From: Beroe ovata
Taxonomy: Eukaryota; Ctenophora; Nuda; Beroida; Beroidae
NCBI GenBank assembly: GCA_946803715.1
Contig: CAMPET010000127.1
Span: forward strand, 156,260-203,282
Length of the DNA: 47,023 nt
Reading direction: 5' to 3'
Numbering within the stretch: position 1 is the first letter of the stretch; the number at the start of each line of letters is the position of its first letter. Under the pieces are notes generated by a model. It did no database searches. It was not told where the DNA came from and worked only from the letters and a program-made list of their open reading frames with translations. Shown piece by piece: positions 1 through 23,813 of the stretch. Made by a program: the position numbers and the translations under genes.

Positions 1-720
1 ATGAAATCAGTTGTAAACAGTATGGTCATCTCATGCTTGGACTATTGTAATTGCTTGTACTATGGCATCTCTGAAAGGCTCCTAAATCAGTTACAGATAG
101 TCCAAAACTGTGCTGCCAAGATGTTATTAGGCAAATATAAATATGACCATGTGGGTAATGATCTTCATGATCTTCACTGGCTTCAGATCAGAAAACGAAT
201 TATCTTCAAAATAGCACTCATCTCATACAAAGCTGTCAATGGTCAGGCACCTGAATATATCCAGGACATGTTCACCTACTCATATCAGGGTTTCACACCA
301 AGACTTCTTACTCCAGTAATGAACACAAGATTCGGTCAAAAGAGCCTATCATTCATCGGTCCCAAGATCTTCAATAATCTACCAACTCACGTCACAACCG
401 CTTCCAATACTGACTCATTCAAAAAACTCCTCAAAACATTCCTATTTAATCTTTCAAATTCAGAAACTATCAAACTGACAAAGTAATTTCTCAGCCGTTT
501 GTGCTTTCATAACGTAAAATATCACTTGTCATTTTCTTTACTAGTTTTCTGGGCCTGGTCACCACTCAGATGATAGATATGAAGGGCACTACTCTTTTGA
601 TCGTTAGAATTTCTTTGTTGCCTTCCTAGGTTTCTTTATGGTTCAACACTGCTGAGTATAAGCTAGTCTTAAAAGCAGTGTTTATAAATTTCAATTTATT
701 ATTATTATTATTATTATTAT
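1..720 (+). mobile_element. 3' end of a CR1-like LINE (C-terminal RT region, 3' ATT tail)
   Basis: An open frame at 1-486 encodes the C-terminal, post-catalytic part of a non-LTR retrotransposon polyprotein. It shows the family pattern: 'SCLDYCNCLYYG', then 'LHWLQIRKRI.FKI', then 'FIGPKIFNNLP' and a final 'FKKLLKTFLF'. Untranslated sequence follows the stop and ends in a run of ATT units at about 696-720, the 3' microsatellite tail typical of CR1-clade LINEs. The 5' part lies outside the window or was never inserted, since 5' truncation is usual. The frame is intact over 161 codons, so the copy is not very old. Family assignment rests on these motifs only. Confidence 0.85.
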
Positions 721-1016
721 AAAAGTGGTTAAGAAGAATAAGTGCTGTCATAATAACTGGTTTTGGGGGGAGAAGGTCTGATAAGGGAACTGGCATTAGG
801 GTAAGTGGTGGCAGGATAAATATTTCTGTCTAGGAAACCCGAAACTGAGCTGGTGTCAATGAAGTAGTGTAAGATCTAAAAATGCTAACAACAATGGAAG
901 TGATCTACAATAGCAAATGAGGGATAGACAGAAATTTTTTTCATATAGCCTAGTGGCTTGCATCAGCGGTCTGGCATCGCCAGACAAGCCCTACAATTTA
1001 CAATTTACACTAGTGC
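721..1016. other. Intergenic, no gene seen
   Basis: No coding signal recognised. Around 765-870 there are phrases such as 'ggcattagggtaagtggtggc' and 'ctggtgtcaatgaag' that resemble the degenerate GTGTCAA satellite at 12-16 kb. Confidence 0.4.
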
Positions 1017-1020
1017 AATC

Positions 1021-1374
1021 CGATGCGACTAATGTGTTTTCGGCCTGGGCCGCGCTGCGTGACCCAAATACTCCGCGCGCACTGCACTGCGCGTCTCTAC
1101 GACTTTTCAGTTCATTGAGTAGAACATTGTAGAATTTTACCCTACCGTCGGTGCGCGCGATTTTCAATCCAGGGATAAAATCCCGCCAGCAAGGGTAGGG
1201 TGAAATCCTACAATTCAAGTAAAACTGTTCTACTTGTAGGATTTCACCCTACCCTTACTGTAGAACACTGTTCTCTTCAATGAACTGAAAAGTCGTAGAG
1301 ACGCGCAGTGCAGTGCGCGCGGAGTATTTGGGTCACGCAGCGCGGCCCAGGCCGAAAACAAATTAGTCGCATCG
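1021..1374. repeat. Foldback element with 98-bp inverted arms
   Basis: Arms 1021-1118 and 1277-1374 are reverse complements with one mismatch that I can find. The arm contains 'GCTGCGTGACCCAAATACTC' followed by CG-rich sequence and 'CTACGACTTTTCAGTTCA'. The roughly 160-bp loop holds a family A MITE (1127-1213) and a second half-copy of its end (about 1233-1252). The same arm sequence recurs in reverse at about 1525-1597 and forward at 3127-3200. Confidence 0.85.
1127..1213. mobile_element. Family A palindromic MITE, copy 1
   Basis: Begins TTGTAGAATTTTACCCTACC and ends in the reverse complement of TTGTAGGATTTCACCCTACC. The centre carries 'CGGTGCGCGCGATTTT' and 'GGGATAAAATCCCGCC', shared with the copies at 29.4-30.4 kb. 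This copy sits in the loop of the foldback and has no convincing target duplication. Confidence 0.8.
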
Positions 1375-1404
1375 CCTAGCATCGCCTAGCGTCGCTGACT
1401 AGAA

Positions 1405-1598
1405 TACAGCTGGGGCGCGCAACGTGTACGTGTACGTGTGCACAGACTATAACTATAATGCAAACGATAGATTTTGTATTTGCGTGTGCACACGTTGCGT
1501 GTGCACACGTTGCGCGCCCCTATTCTACTCAGTGAACTGAAAAGTCGTAGAACCACGGAGACGCGCAGCGCGCGCGGAGTATTTGGGTCACGCAGCGN
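1405..1598 (-). repeat. Second copy of the foldback arm plus GTGCACACG hairpin
   Basis: 1412-1430 (GGGGCGCGCAACGTGTACGT) and about 1502-1521 (ACACGTTGCGCGCCCC) are inverted. After that, 1521-1597 is a reverse copy of the 'CTGCGTGACCCAAATACTC' arm. A single N at 1598 ends it abruptly, so this may be an assembly join. Positions 1530-1537 are the unoccupied equivalent of the MITE insertion site at 3193-3306. Confidence 0.65.
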
Positions 1599-2070
1599 GG
1601 ACATCGTCAAGGAGATTCCCGATGTAATTGTCATCACCACAAAGGAACAGCCGTTTGTATTGTTTCCAGAACAGAATACTCTCTCTAGTATTCAATTTCT
1701 CCAATTTACAGTGAATCCACGCATTCTTTTCCTTGATAAGAGTCTTTTTGAATTCCTCTTTTGCCTCTTCGAATTTATCCTTGTTGGTAAGGGTTGATTT
1801 GAATTTATAAAGCTCAAGGCTTTCTCTCAGTCTACGTGAGAGGTCACTGAGGTTCTGACTCCAATAAGGCTTGGAGTGGTGGCACATTTGCTTGAATGGT
1901 ATAAATGTATTGGATGCTTCACTAATTGTTTCCATCAACACATTGTGGAGTTTCATCGGATCCAATGAAAATGGATCTCCATGGCACTCCATGAAATTTG
2001 TGAGATGTGTTTCAATATACTCAGACCACTTAGGCCAATTGCCACAATCATAGTTGAATACTTTTTTCAA
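1599..2070 (-). mobile_element. LINE fragment, linker between endonuclease and RT
   Basis: Minus-strand frame with the usual linker features of CR1/jockey polyproteins: 'SKPYWSQNLSDLSRRLRESL' followed by a basic region and 'ESILFWKQYKRL'. The fragment starts after stop codons at its 5' side and ends at the N at 1598, so neither an endonuclease nor an RT core is attached. It is a relic. It overlaps no host gene. Confidence 0.75.
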
Positions 2071-2214
2071 CTATTAGATACTCATTTGAATTGCAGAGTA
2101 CATGGCTGTTATCTTTTAATTGTTTGTCGTAGCAATGGAAATGTAGTGATTTTAGGGCAGTGCCCGATATGAGATATCCCAAGGTACTGAAACAAAAGCA
2201 GAGTATCATCTTTA

Positions 2215-2535
2215 ATCAGGAGCAGGGGTCAGGGGGCGCAGCCCCCAGAAGCCAGAGATTAAGTTCTGTTCGATAAGGTGAAATCCTTCAAAATTTTGCA
2301 TTTATTGCTTTGTTACACTGGAAATAAACGAGTCTTGGGGCACTGCGCTGATATAGAACGACATCACATTGTAAAGAAAGTAGTATTCCAGTATCACAGG
2401 TAGTTTTTAATCAATGTGTTCCTTCAATTTTAAGTAGAAGCAGTTTAAAGTAGAAGCAGGGGTCTGGGGGCGCAACCCCCAGAAGCCAGACGTTAAGTTC
2501 TGTATTGAAGGGCGAAGTCCTTGAAAATGTTCATC
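2215..2535 (+). repeat. Direct repeat pair with CTGGGGGCGCA..CCCCCAG hairpin
   Basis: Two similar blocks of about 75 bp at about 2219-2295 and 2453-2530, each with 'GCAGGGGTC.GGGGGCGCA.CCCCCAGAAGCCAGA' followed by 'TTAAGTTCTGT' and 'GAA.TCCTT.AAAAT'. The G/C runs form a perfect short hairpin. They are probably two ends or two copies of one non-autonomous element. 2640-2697 also has short TGGACACAA tandem units. Confidence 0.6.
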
Positions 2536-2739
2536 AGAGGTCCAATTTATCCAGGGGGGGCACGGCCCCCTGTCTACGTGCCTGGTCCATTGGTATACAA
2601 TGGACAAAAATACCAAATTGTCATGATGAGTGGAGTGTCTTATGGATGTCCAATGGACGTGCATTATTGATGGACACAATGGACACAATGGACACAATTA
2701 CAAATCTTATGACCCATTTGCCCATTTTTGTTGATAGCA

Positions 2740-3010
2740 CATTCCCTTTGACACCTGTTTCCTTACAGTACTTTCACTGACCTCTGACAACTGATGTCTG
2801 ACAGCCCTATTCTGACACCTATTCTTGACAACAGTTTCATTGACACCGCTTTTCTCGGCAACAGCTCCATAATAGCTCTCTTCCTCCTGACATCCCTATT
2901 CCCTTTCACTGACATCACTTTAAATGACACCAGTTTCCTCGATAAGAGGAGAAGTGATAGCTATATAGCCCTAGATAAAACCCTGTCGAGAATTTCATTG
3001 TCAGAAATTT
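2740..3010 (-). repeat. Degenerate TGTCA-type satellite (reverse orientation)
   Basis: The stretch reads as degenerate units around CTGACACC/TTGACAAC/ACTGACATC. On the minus strand this becomes GTGTCA, TTGTCAAGAA and ATGTCAGTG. It resembles the plus-strand GTGTCAAGGA units of the array at 12-16 kb. The open frame across it (2794-3099) is a by-product of the repeat. Confidence 0.55.
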
Positions 3011-3126
3011 TATCTGACAAGAATTTCATTAAATCATTTGTCAAATGTCATTGCGCGCTGTCGTTCAACGACATGGACATCTTAAACTGCGCAAAATAAA
3101 ATAAGGCAAAGAGGCTTGTCAGATGT

Positions 3127-3345
3127 TCCCGCGCTGCGTGACCCAAATACTCCGCGCGCGCTGCGCGTCTCCGTGGTTTCTACGACTTTTCAGTTCACTG
3201 TTGGCTGTCGATGATAGCCCCTGTCGAGAATTTCATTGCGCGCGCGCCGCAAATCATTCTCGCGGCTCGCGTCAGCTGGGCCTAGCATCGCCAGGCAAGT
3301 TCACTGAGTAGAATAGGGGCGCGCAACGTGTGCACATTGTCAGAT
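3127..3345 (+). repeat. Foldback-arm copy split by a MITE
   Basis: 3127-3200 repeats the arm (CTGCGTGACCCAAATACTCC to TTTTCAGTTCACTG). The repeat resumes after the MITE at 3299 (GTTCACTGAGTAGAATAGGG) and continues to GCGCAACGTGTGCAC. The uninterrupted counterpart is at about 1505-1597 in reverse. Confidence 0.8.
3201..3298. mobile_element. Family B MITE, copy 1, 8-bp TSD GTTCACTG
   Basis: A 98-bp element from TTGGCTGTCGATGATAGCCC to ..CCTAGCATCGCCAGGCAA. The ends match as imperfect inverted repeats (16 of 20). It is flanked by GTTCACTG at 3193-3200 and 3299-3306. The related repeat at 1530-1537 has a single GTTCACTG and no insert, so both the insertion and the duplication length are directly visible. 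Confidence 0.9.
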
Positions 3346-3660
3346 TTTAGTTGACCTCTGTTAATTCTTGCGCGCACTTTCAGCTTTATATTATGCAATT
3401 TTCATCAGCGGTATGCTCCAATATCCACATTGCGCGCTTGTTAATCGATGACATGGTCAGATTTTATCTGACCTCTGTTTCTCGCGCGCGGCGCGCGCCT
3501 TCATGTGCACGTATCTTTGTTAGAGGTTAGTTGACCTGTTGTCGACTTTCGTGGATTTCGTATTGCGCGCGCGGCCCTTGCAACATGAACAGCGGTTTAT
3601 AGCATCGCCCAACAAAGACCAAAGTTTACCCAGTAAAATAAGGGCCGGGCGCGCATAATT
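3330..3660. repeat. CG-rich hairpin fragments related to families C/D
   Basis: The block contains 'TTGTCAGATTTTAGTTGACC', 'GGTCAGATTTTATCTGACC' and 'TTCTCGCGCGCGGCGCGCGC'. These are the same end and core motifs as the elements at 29670-29748 and 30051-30125, but too degraded to delimit individual copies. No coding potential recognised. Confidence 0.55.
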
Positions 3661-3784
3661 CAATTCAATGAATGACGAAGGAAATATGTTTATTATTCAA
3701 AAAATAGTGGAGTTGCATTGTGCATGAAGGCAAAAAAATTTATTTATTTATTCATTTATTTATCAGCAGTCAGCACCAAACAGA

Positions 3785-4275
3785 GTTCACATAGAATATT
3801 GAAATTTTAACAAATCATCATTCATAATTCTGAAGTAATGAAAAATCGTTCATTAATTGGCCATTGGAATGATTAAATTGATAACCAGGTAGCCTCCCAA
3901 ATTTATAAAAAAATGCTTGTGGGTTTTGGGACTGCACCATAAAACTCTGTTAGTCAAACTTCAAAATTATGGTATCACTGGGAATCTGTTGGAGATTATA
4001 CAAAACTTTCTCTCAAATAGAACAATGAGAACCGTTGTAAGNCATCATCTGATATATGTTTTGTTCTTTCCGCCTCACATAGAATCACACATAGAATCAC
4101 ACATAGAATAGATCACATAGAATATTGAAATTTTAACAAATCATCATGAAAAAATGAAAAAATCGTTCATTTATTGACCATTGGAATGATTAAATTGATA
4201 ACCAGATAGCCTCCCAAATTTGTAAAGAATGCTTGTGGGTTTTGGGACTGCACCATAAAAATCTGCATTTGTGTT
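3785..4275 (+). repeat. 160-bp direct repeat flanking an RT fragment
   Basis: About 3790-3950 and 4112-4262 are near-identical (ACATAGAATATTGAAATTTT through GGGTTTTGGGACTGCACCAT). Between them, 3940-4038 encodes 'LLVKLQNYGITGNLLEIIQN' and 'FLSNRTM', the region after motif 3 of a LINE reverse transcriptase. A single N at 4041 and short CACATAGAAT tandem units at 4075-4120 follow. The duplication may be partly an assembly artefact. Confidence 0.6.
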
Positions 4276-4948
4276 CTAAATTATTATAGGAAATTTTGAG
4301 GAATACCTGCAAGACATATTTTCAATTGAATTCAATTTTGAAAAAGGGAATTGCATTGCTTCTGGGATATGCTTTTCATTGAATAAATGATAGCATAGTT
4401 TGAGACATCCAAGAAACTTTTGAATTACTAGTTGTTCTGAAATTTGAGAAGTGGAAAGGCTCCCATTTGAGTCCTCCCTTGGGCTTCAAAGGATCACTTA
4501 GCAGACCTGCTAAAAACATCCCTGATTGCTGTGAAGGGTTTTAGGAATAACACACTAGGGAATATTTTGAATGTATTTTGTTGGCTTCGTCAATCATTGA
4601 TGATTCGTAGTTTAGCTGCTTCCTCCTCTTGTTTCAATCCTTGAATTAGAAAATTAATTTCCAGTGTTTGATATTTGTAGTTTATCTATGTACCAGGCAG
4701 GTATCTAGGAGTTTTTTCTGGCAGTTGGTCCTGTTGTGAAGACTGAGAAGAGATTTGATACTGATAAATATAATTCATTAAACTTTGTTCAGTTTCACAG
4801 GTTATCTTTATTCAAGTTACTTCCTAAAAGTGGATAAAACTTTGGATAGCATTTTGATCCCATATTGATAATTGCACTCCAATATTTGTTCTGCTTTGGG
4901 TTTTATCGAAGATTTAAATTATCAAACAGAGGGTTGCTTTTACAGATT
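4276..4948 (+). other. Upstream region of the DUSP12-like gene
   Basis: No repeat or gene recognised. It ends in a pyrimidine-rich acceptor 'gggttgcttttacag' (AG at 4944-4945) three bases before the next start codon. Confidence 0.4.
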
Positions 4949-5863
4949 ATGAACGAAGTCTTGCCAAGAGTATTCCTTGGAGGGGTAGGAGATACAGAAC
5001 CAAATGATCTAAAGATTAATGATATCAAGACAGTATTGTCCATTATGGACATTGATCTTACTGTGAAAGTACCTGGTTTGTCATATTTCTGGTTTAAGCT
5101 ATATGATATGCCTAGAGCTGATCTGAAAAAGATTATACCAGAAGCTGTGAAGGTCATATCAGATGGAATCTCAAATGGAAATGTTCTGGTGAACTGTCAA
5201 GTTGGTATGTCTCGTAGTGTGAGTATTGTTATAAGCTACATGGTTATTGTTTTGGGATTTTCTGTTGAGGATGCTTTGAAAGTAATTCGGGAAAGAAGGC
5301 CTTGGGCTTGTCCAAATAGTGGATTCATGGAACAGCTGTCTGAGCTCCATCGGGATGTCTTAAATGGCCACTGGAAAAATGAAAGTTCATTGCAAACTGC
5401 TGAGTTTCACCATAGTTTAATCAAGCAGAGACAAGAGGCTAATGAAAAAGAATATGCTACTGCAGAAATGGCAATTCAGCAAAAAATCAAAGAGAGAAAG
5501 GCATTGAAGGACATTGAATCAAACGTTTGCCCTATCAAGGATGAATTTGTGCTCAAATGTAAAAAGTGTCGAAAGATTCTTTTCAATGATAAAAATTTGG
5601 AATCTCATCAGAAAGGAAGGTCTGACTCAGTTGTCTACAAAAATAAAGGAATGAATTATTGCATCAAGGAATGCACTTCATACTTTCTTGATTCTGACTT
5701 GGAATGGCTTCCTCGGCCACAAGGAGTTTTAAGTGGTAAGATAAACTGTGATAAGTGTGGTTTCAAGATCGGAAACTTCAATTGGTCATCCACTCAATGC
5801 AGTTGTGGCGTGTGGATTTCACCTGCATTCCAGGTTCATAAATCAAAAGTGGATAAAGATTGA
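4949..5863 (+). CDS. DUSP12: DUSP12/YVH1-like dual-specificity phosphatase
   Basis: A 304-residue, intronless coding region. Residues 1-140 form a dual-specificity phosphatase domain with the P-loop 'NCQVGMSRS' (Cys83, Arg89). The conserved His before the catalytic Cys is Asn82 here. Asp53 or Asp58 could be the general acid. Residues from about 190 carry the YVH1-type zinc-binding half: 'CKKCRKILF', 'CTSYFLDSDLEW' and 'FNWSSTQCSCGVWISPAFQV', diagnostic for DUSP12. In the family this half binds zinc and is linked to 60S ribosome maturation. I chose the ATG at 4949 because an acceptor-like 'cttttacag' ends at 4945 and residues upstream in the open frame (from 4865) do not resemble the family. 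Length is close to known members (about 340). A poly(A) signal follows at 5962. The lack of introns could mean a retrocopy, but the frame is intact. Confidence 0.92.
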   Translation: MNEVLPRVFLGGVGDTEPNDLKINDIKTVLSIMDIDLTVKVPGLSYFWFKLYDMPRADLKKIIPEAVKVISDGISNGNVLVNCQVGMSRSVSIVISYMVIVLGFSVEDALKVIRERRPWACPNSGFMEQLSELHRDVLNGHWKNESSLQTAEFHHSLIKQRQEANEKEYATAEMAIQQKIKERKALKDIESNVCPIKDEFVLKCKKCRKILFNDKNLESHQKGRSDSVVYKNKGMNYCIKECTSYFLDSDLEWLPRPQGVLSGKINCDKCGFKIGNFNWSSTQCSCGVWISPAFQVHKSKVDKD

Positions 5864-5961
5864 CATCCAAGCCTGAATGACGGCCCTCTTTATTTGAGAT
5901 TTGGTGACGGCGCTGATAAGAATGTTAGGGAATTACGAGTAAAATAATTTCAAAACATTAC

Positions 5962-5967
5962 AATAAA
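5962..5967 (+). terminator. Poly(A) signal of the DUSP12-like gene
   Basis: AATAAA 99 nt after the stop codon and 160 nt before the next gene's start codon. Confidence 0.7.
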
Positions 5968-6121
5968 GAAACTTTTGCGGTTTGCCAAGGCAGGGTTTCT
6001 ACTCCTTCGAAATCTACCGTTATGATATTATTCTCGTTCAATTTATTTCTATTGGTAACGTCCATTTTAGAGTCATGCTTCTTTAGTGTTGCCTCAAATA
6101 CCAACGCAATGTTTCAGTAGT

Positions 6122-20057
<13,936 letters not shown>

Positions 20058-20946
20058 CGATTGATGCACGGTCTATTTGGGTAATTGGGAACGACTGATT
20101 TTTTACTATATAATTGGTTTGGGGTGAAAATAGCGAGAAAAATATCCTACATATCAATAAGAGTATGGAGCTAGTCTTGGCTATGTATATATTGTTGCTG
20201 TTGTTAACAGTTCTAAAACACATGGGACAAACTGTCACTGTGTGGTGTTAATACTGCAGAGATATTTTGTATGTGTGCGTTTGTTGAAAAAGCTGTTTCC
20301 TTTGTAACAGCAATCATAGTCTCGTCCTTGTTATACTCCGACATATGGCAAAATTCTGGTCTTGGATTAGGAACCGGCGTTTATTGGGGTACATACCTCG
20401 ACAATCCGTGCCCTGTGTCATGTGTGTAAATCAGTGGATCTATCGTGCATGTCACGAGTTTTGTGGTTCATTTCTAGTGCGCGCGCAATCGGTTTGTCGG
20501 TGATTACATTTTACACACACGCGCATTACGTCATGCACCAAATTATTTGGATGGGTTATGCTAAATATAGAAGAGAAGTTTTCCTAATATAATGCTAGCC
20601 CAGTGCTGTCATATTATTCATTATTATAGCCCAGTGCTGTTCAACTTCTTAGTTACGAGATTTTCTATAAATCCGCGACCCACTTTCTGGTGTTTGGGCT
20701 GAAACATTTTGATCAAGGGAACTATGAATGTGTTGTAGTGAGCTTTTATCGTTCTATCAATTTCAAACTGATATTTGGTACCACTCAAAACGGTGTACTT
20801 ATTGTCCTTAGTTAGCACAAGATTGAGGTTAAAAACAGAGTATTCCATTTATAATGCTCGCTAAGTCAGTCAAACTATTTCTCATGATTAACCATGGCTT
20901 AATTCGAAATACACAATTCACAAAAACAATTCAAATATTGGTACAA
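20058..20946. other. Convergent 3' ends of USP and C2 genes
   Basis: No gene recognised. It should hold the 3'UTRs of both genes. A CG-rich patch (GTGCGCGCGCAATCGG) lies near 20478. Two copies of TAGCCCAGTGCTGT occur at about 20597 and 20628. Confidence 0.4.
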
Positions 20947-22241
20947 TCAAGCTACTAAGATAATGTCCTTCATGGTTATTGATACAGTGATGGACCCAAC
21001 ATCACTTCCATTGTACTTGAGATGAATGACTTGATTCTTCATAACTTCTTCCTCCATTGGGTTAAACTGGCCCTGCAACACACATGATATAGATGAAAAC
21101 CGGGGTTTAACTGATTACACATTTGTGATGATTGGTAGCATATTCTGTACAGTATACACTGCTGTATACTGTGCACAGTGTATACTCACCGAGCCAATAG
21201 CATCGTCACTAGTAAATGTGTCCTGGTCAATCAGATCAAACTTGAACCTGAACGATAATTACACGATAATTACACGATAATTACACGATAATTACACGAT
21301 AATTCATGATATTCGGATTGATCAAAGTACGACTAGTTTTTTGACTTTGGAGTGGCTGTTTTCAATTTCTCCTCGACGCAAGTATCATAGGCTCGCTGGA
21401 CGTTCTTATACTCACTTGATTGATTGTGGATCAACCCCGTCCTTTGCTTTGATGATGAACTGTTGGTTAAGTACAGCTGACGTGGTGTCTTGTAGAGGTG
21501 TTGTCTTGCCAATGAGCTGAGAGTTGGCGTACACCTGTACACGTGGGTTTTAGAGTTGGTATCGTCATTGTGCATTGAGTTTAACCTATGACTATGAGTT
21601 TATTTTTCGAGAAAGGACATATTAATTCGGAATGCACGATTAACGAAGTAAGAGTGTCTCGATAAGCACACAGCAATAGAACGATAGATTGTAAAAACAG
21701 AATTTTGTAAGTGGTCTATTACTAAAAAGTCCTTCATCATGAATTCGCATGGCTAAATGGTATGCAGTGTGATTCTTGCCCACAATTCCTATATACTAGA
21801 GTTGCAACAAGGATTCGCACTCAAATATTCACTCACCACAACGTAAGGATCGACTTTTCCCACAACATCTGTTTCCCGGGTGATCTCGTTAATAGAGTGG
21901 ATTGTAACCTCCATAATCTGTGTAGTCTCGACAAAACCCTGGGGAATAAAGAACATCAACAATTCGCGGATACAACAAACTGGGAGGGGTGGTACCTGGT
22001 GGTAACAGTGTTACCAAGTTACAGCAACACCAAGTATGTTTTTTGACCAAGTCAGGGTCAATTACAGTTGAATTATTCTTGGCAAGTGTGTCGCGTGACC
22101 CCTAGATTATAAATTGGGACGGAGTGCCTAATGGGAGAAACTAACTTCACTCTCATGGGAATTGTCAGCACTACCCAAGCTTTCTCTCGTCTCCCCATCA
22201 CATGACTTCTTATCACCACGAAATACATCGAAGATACCCAT
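20947..22241 (-). CDS. Small C2-domain protein, possibly N-myristoylated
   Basis: Five minus-strand exons with matching phases: 22241-22146, 21938-21837, 21534-21416, 21247-21190 and 21072-20947, giving 166 residues. The start 'MGIFDVFRGDKK' has Gly2 and a basic stretch, as in N-myristoylated proteins (inference). Residues about 40-160 form one C2 domain, a Ca2+-dependent lipid-binding fold. It has 'GKVDPYVVVYANSQLIGKT' and loop 3 'DLIDQDTFTSDDAIGSG', so the five acidic ligands (Asp56, Asp62, Asp113, Asp115, Asp121) appear to be present. There is no other domain and no transmembrane segment. It ends shortly after the last C2 strand ('VSITMKDIILVA'). Specific orthology is not clear. Acceptor-like AG lies 10 nt before the ATG but is weak. 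Confidence 0.85.
21254..21304 (+). repeat. ACGATAATTAC tandem repeat
   Basis: Nearly five perfect 11-bp units in the C2 gene intron between exons 2 and 3 of the domain. Confidence 0.85.
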
Positions 22242-22609
22242 TTTGCACAAACTATTCAAATCATAGTAAATATAGTCTTACACCGTACGCACGAAATTCC
22301 CGCGAGATCTAACGATTTGTAATTTCGAGGAATGAGGATCAGGAAACAAAGCTATATCAATTTATAGTAGTTGACTATAGATAACACACGGCCAAACACA
22401 AACACACACTCTACTACTACTGGAAGTTGTGACCGACAGCAACAGATCGCATTCTATTGTTAGAATGACGGGGACAATGTCTTTAACATCAAACATGTTG
22501 TTGTTGTAGTTTGTGGCAGATATAATTAATGAGTGATTAGTAATTACGCGGAGGTATAATTGATGCGGAGGTATGGAAGTTCATGGTGTCACAATGACAC
22601 ACGGTTCAC

Positions 22610-22693
22610 GACGAAGTGTCGCGTGACACATCATGTGTCACGTGACACATCATGACTGCAACACGTTACCACTTCAGATCATAATCACGTGAT
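22610..22693. promoter_or_regulatory. Cluster of CACGTG E-box-like palindromes
   Basis: GTCGCGTGACAC, then GTCACGTGAC (22637-22646), then ATCACGTGAT (22684-22693), 370-450 bp upstream of the C2 gene start. CACGTG is bound by bHLH-zip factors such as USF and TFE. Function here is inferred only from the clustering. Confidence 0.35.
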
Positions 22694-22775
22694 ATAATGA
22701 GCACGTAATATGTTGAGCTACACTACTACCAGGGTGATATCGAGTGTCCTGTACTCTAGGTGGAATATAGGCTAA

Positions 22776-22885
22776 TGTAACAACAGATGTCATCATGAGC
22801 AAAAACAGATGTCATCATGAGTTAGAGTAACAACAGGCTAATGTAACAACAGATGTCATCATGAGCAACAACAGATGTCATCATT
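22776..22885 (+). repeat. AACAACAGATGTCATCATGAG tandem repeat
   Basis: Four imperfect units of a roughly 21-bp motif, some preceded by GGCTAATGT. No gene overlaps. Confidence 0.8.
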
Positions 22886-23054
22886 GTCATTGTAATCGAA
22901 TATTGAGTTGAAGTATTGTGGTGTTTTGCAGGAGTCTCATGAGATATTGAGATATCAACAATTCTGGATTTCTGTTAACGCACAGATGCGACAAATTGAG
23001 ACATGATAGCCGATATCAGGGAGTGACAAACGTTTCAGTGTAACATACATCATC

Positions 23055-23181
23055 TTCAGTTCTCAAATTGATTGTATAAAGTAGTGTTGAAAAATTGTAA
23101 AGTTTGATTGTATGATTATGAAGTAGTGTTAACTGTTGTAAAGTTTTAAACTTCTCAACTTAATCAAATTTGAGAACTGAA
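23055..23181. mobile_element. 127-bp MITE with TTCAGTTCTCAAATT inverted ends
   Basis: Perfect 15-bp terminal inverted repeats TTCAGTTCTCAAATT / AATTTGAGAACTGAA. The inside has AAGTAGTGTT twice. The same sequence appears inside every large unit of the 12-16 kb array and in the perfect palindrome at 33470-33532, so this is one dispersed family. Confidence 0.7.
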
Positions 23182-23210
23182 CATGACCATGCCGGATCAT
23201 TCTAACTTAC

Positions 23211-23234
23211 CTCTTCATTTCCACTGTCAGACAT
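23211..23234 (-). CDS. Possible alternative first exon of the C2 gene
   Basis: The minus strand reads ATG plus seven codons (MSDSGNEE) followed at once by a consensus donor GTAAGT. The phase (0) fits exon 2 of the C2 gene (21938-21837), 1.3 kb downstream. It could equally be the first exon of an unseen gene or chance. Confidence 0.25.
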
Positions 23235-23261
23235 TATTCTTCGAGCTTGCTTTGCACTAAC

Positions 23262-23330
23262 GGGATGTGGGGTTAGTAACGGGATGTAACGGGATGTGGG
23301 GTTAGTAACGGGATGTGGGGTTAGCAAAAA
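23262..23330 (+). repeat. GGGATGTGGGGTTAGTAAC tandem repeat
   Basis: Three to four units, one truncated, of about 19 bp. Confidence 0.75.
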
Positions 23331-23400
23331 AAACATTGAGCTGGTATTATAAATGAGAATTGAAATGTGAATTGAGACGTTCGCGATAGCAGATAGATTT

Positions 23401-23813
23401 ATGCGTAACAGAAACTATCAAACAAGAAATGGGGGAATCACCCATTTGTGCGACTTTATATCCATGATTTTCTCGTTATCAATTCTCGCTGACATAATCT
23501 CAGATTTGGACACGTATTATGATTCGCTAATTTATCAGCCGATTTTTATCAGCATTCAGTTTTCTCTTATCATTGTTGTGTTGAATTATGTACGTAATTC
23601 CCATTATCTTGAGCCACCGTGATGACTGGTGTGGATGTGACTTTTGTCATACCTGCATATGATATCACCGGTTATGCTTACGAATCCATTCATATTCATA
23701 TTACAAACCACATCTTATCTTGGAAAGTTTTTCAACTCGAGAAGGATTTGGAATATTCATATTTCCTGGTATTACTAGAAATGGTATGCATACTTCGCCT
23801 TATCATTCTATAA
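23401..23813 (+). other. Two short hydrophobic open frames, unrecognised
   Basis: Frames 23401-23622 and 23619-23813 encode hydrophobic peptides. The first ('LADIISDLDTYYDS..YQPIFISIQFSLIIV') vaguely resembles the first membrane segments of XK-related proteins. No exon structure supports this, and the frames are short. Confidence 0.15.

Noticed and set aside
991-1218. Short frames in the foldback region
   Set aside because: They fall wholly in CG-rich inverted repeats and MITE sequence.
4865-4948. N-terminal extension of the DUSP12-like frame from ATG 4865
   Set aside because: It crosses a good splice acceptor at 4945 and has no family similarity; the start at 4949 fits.
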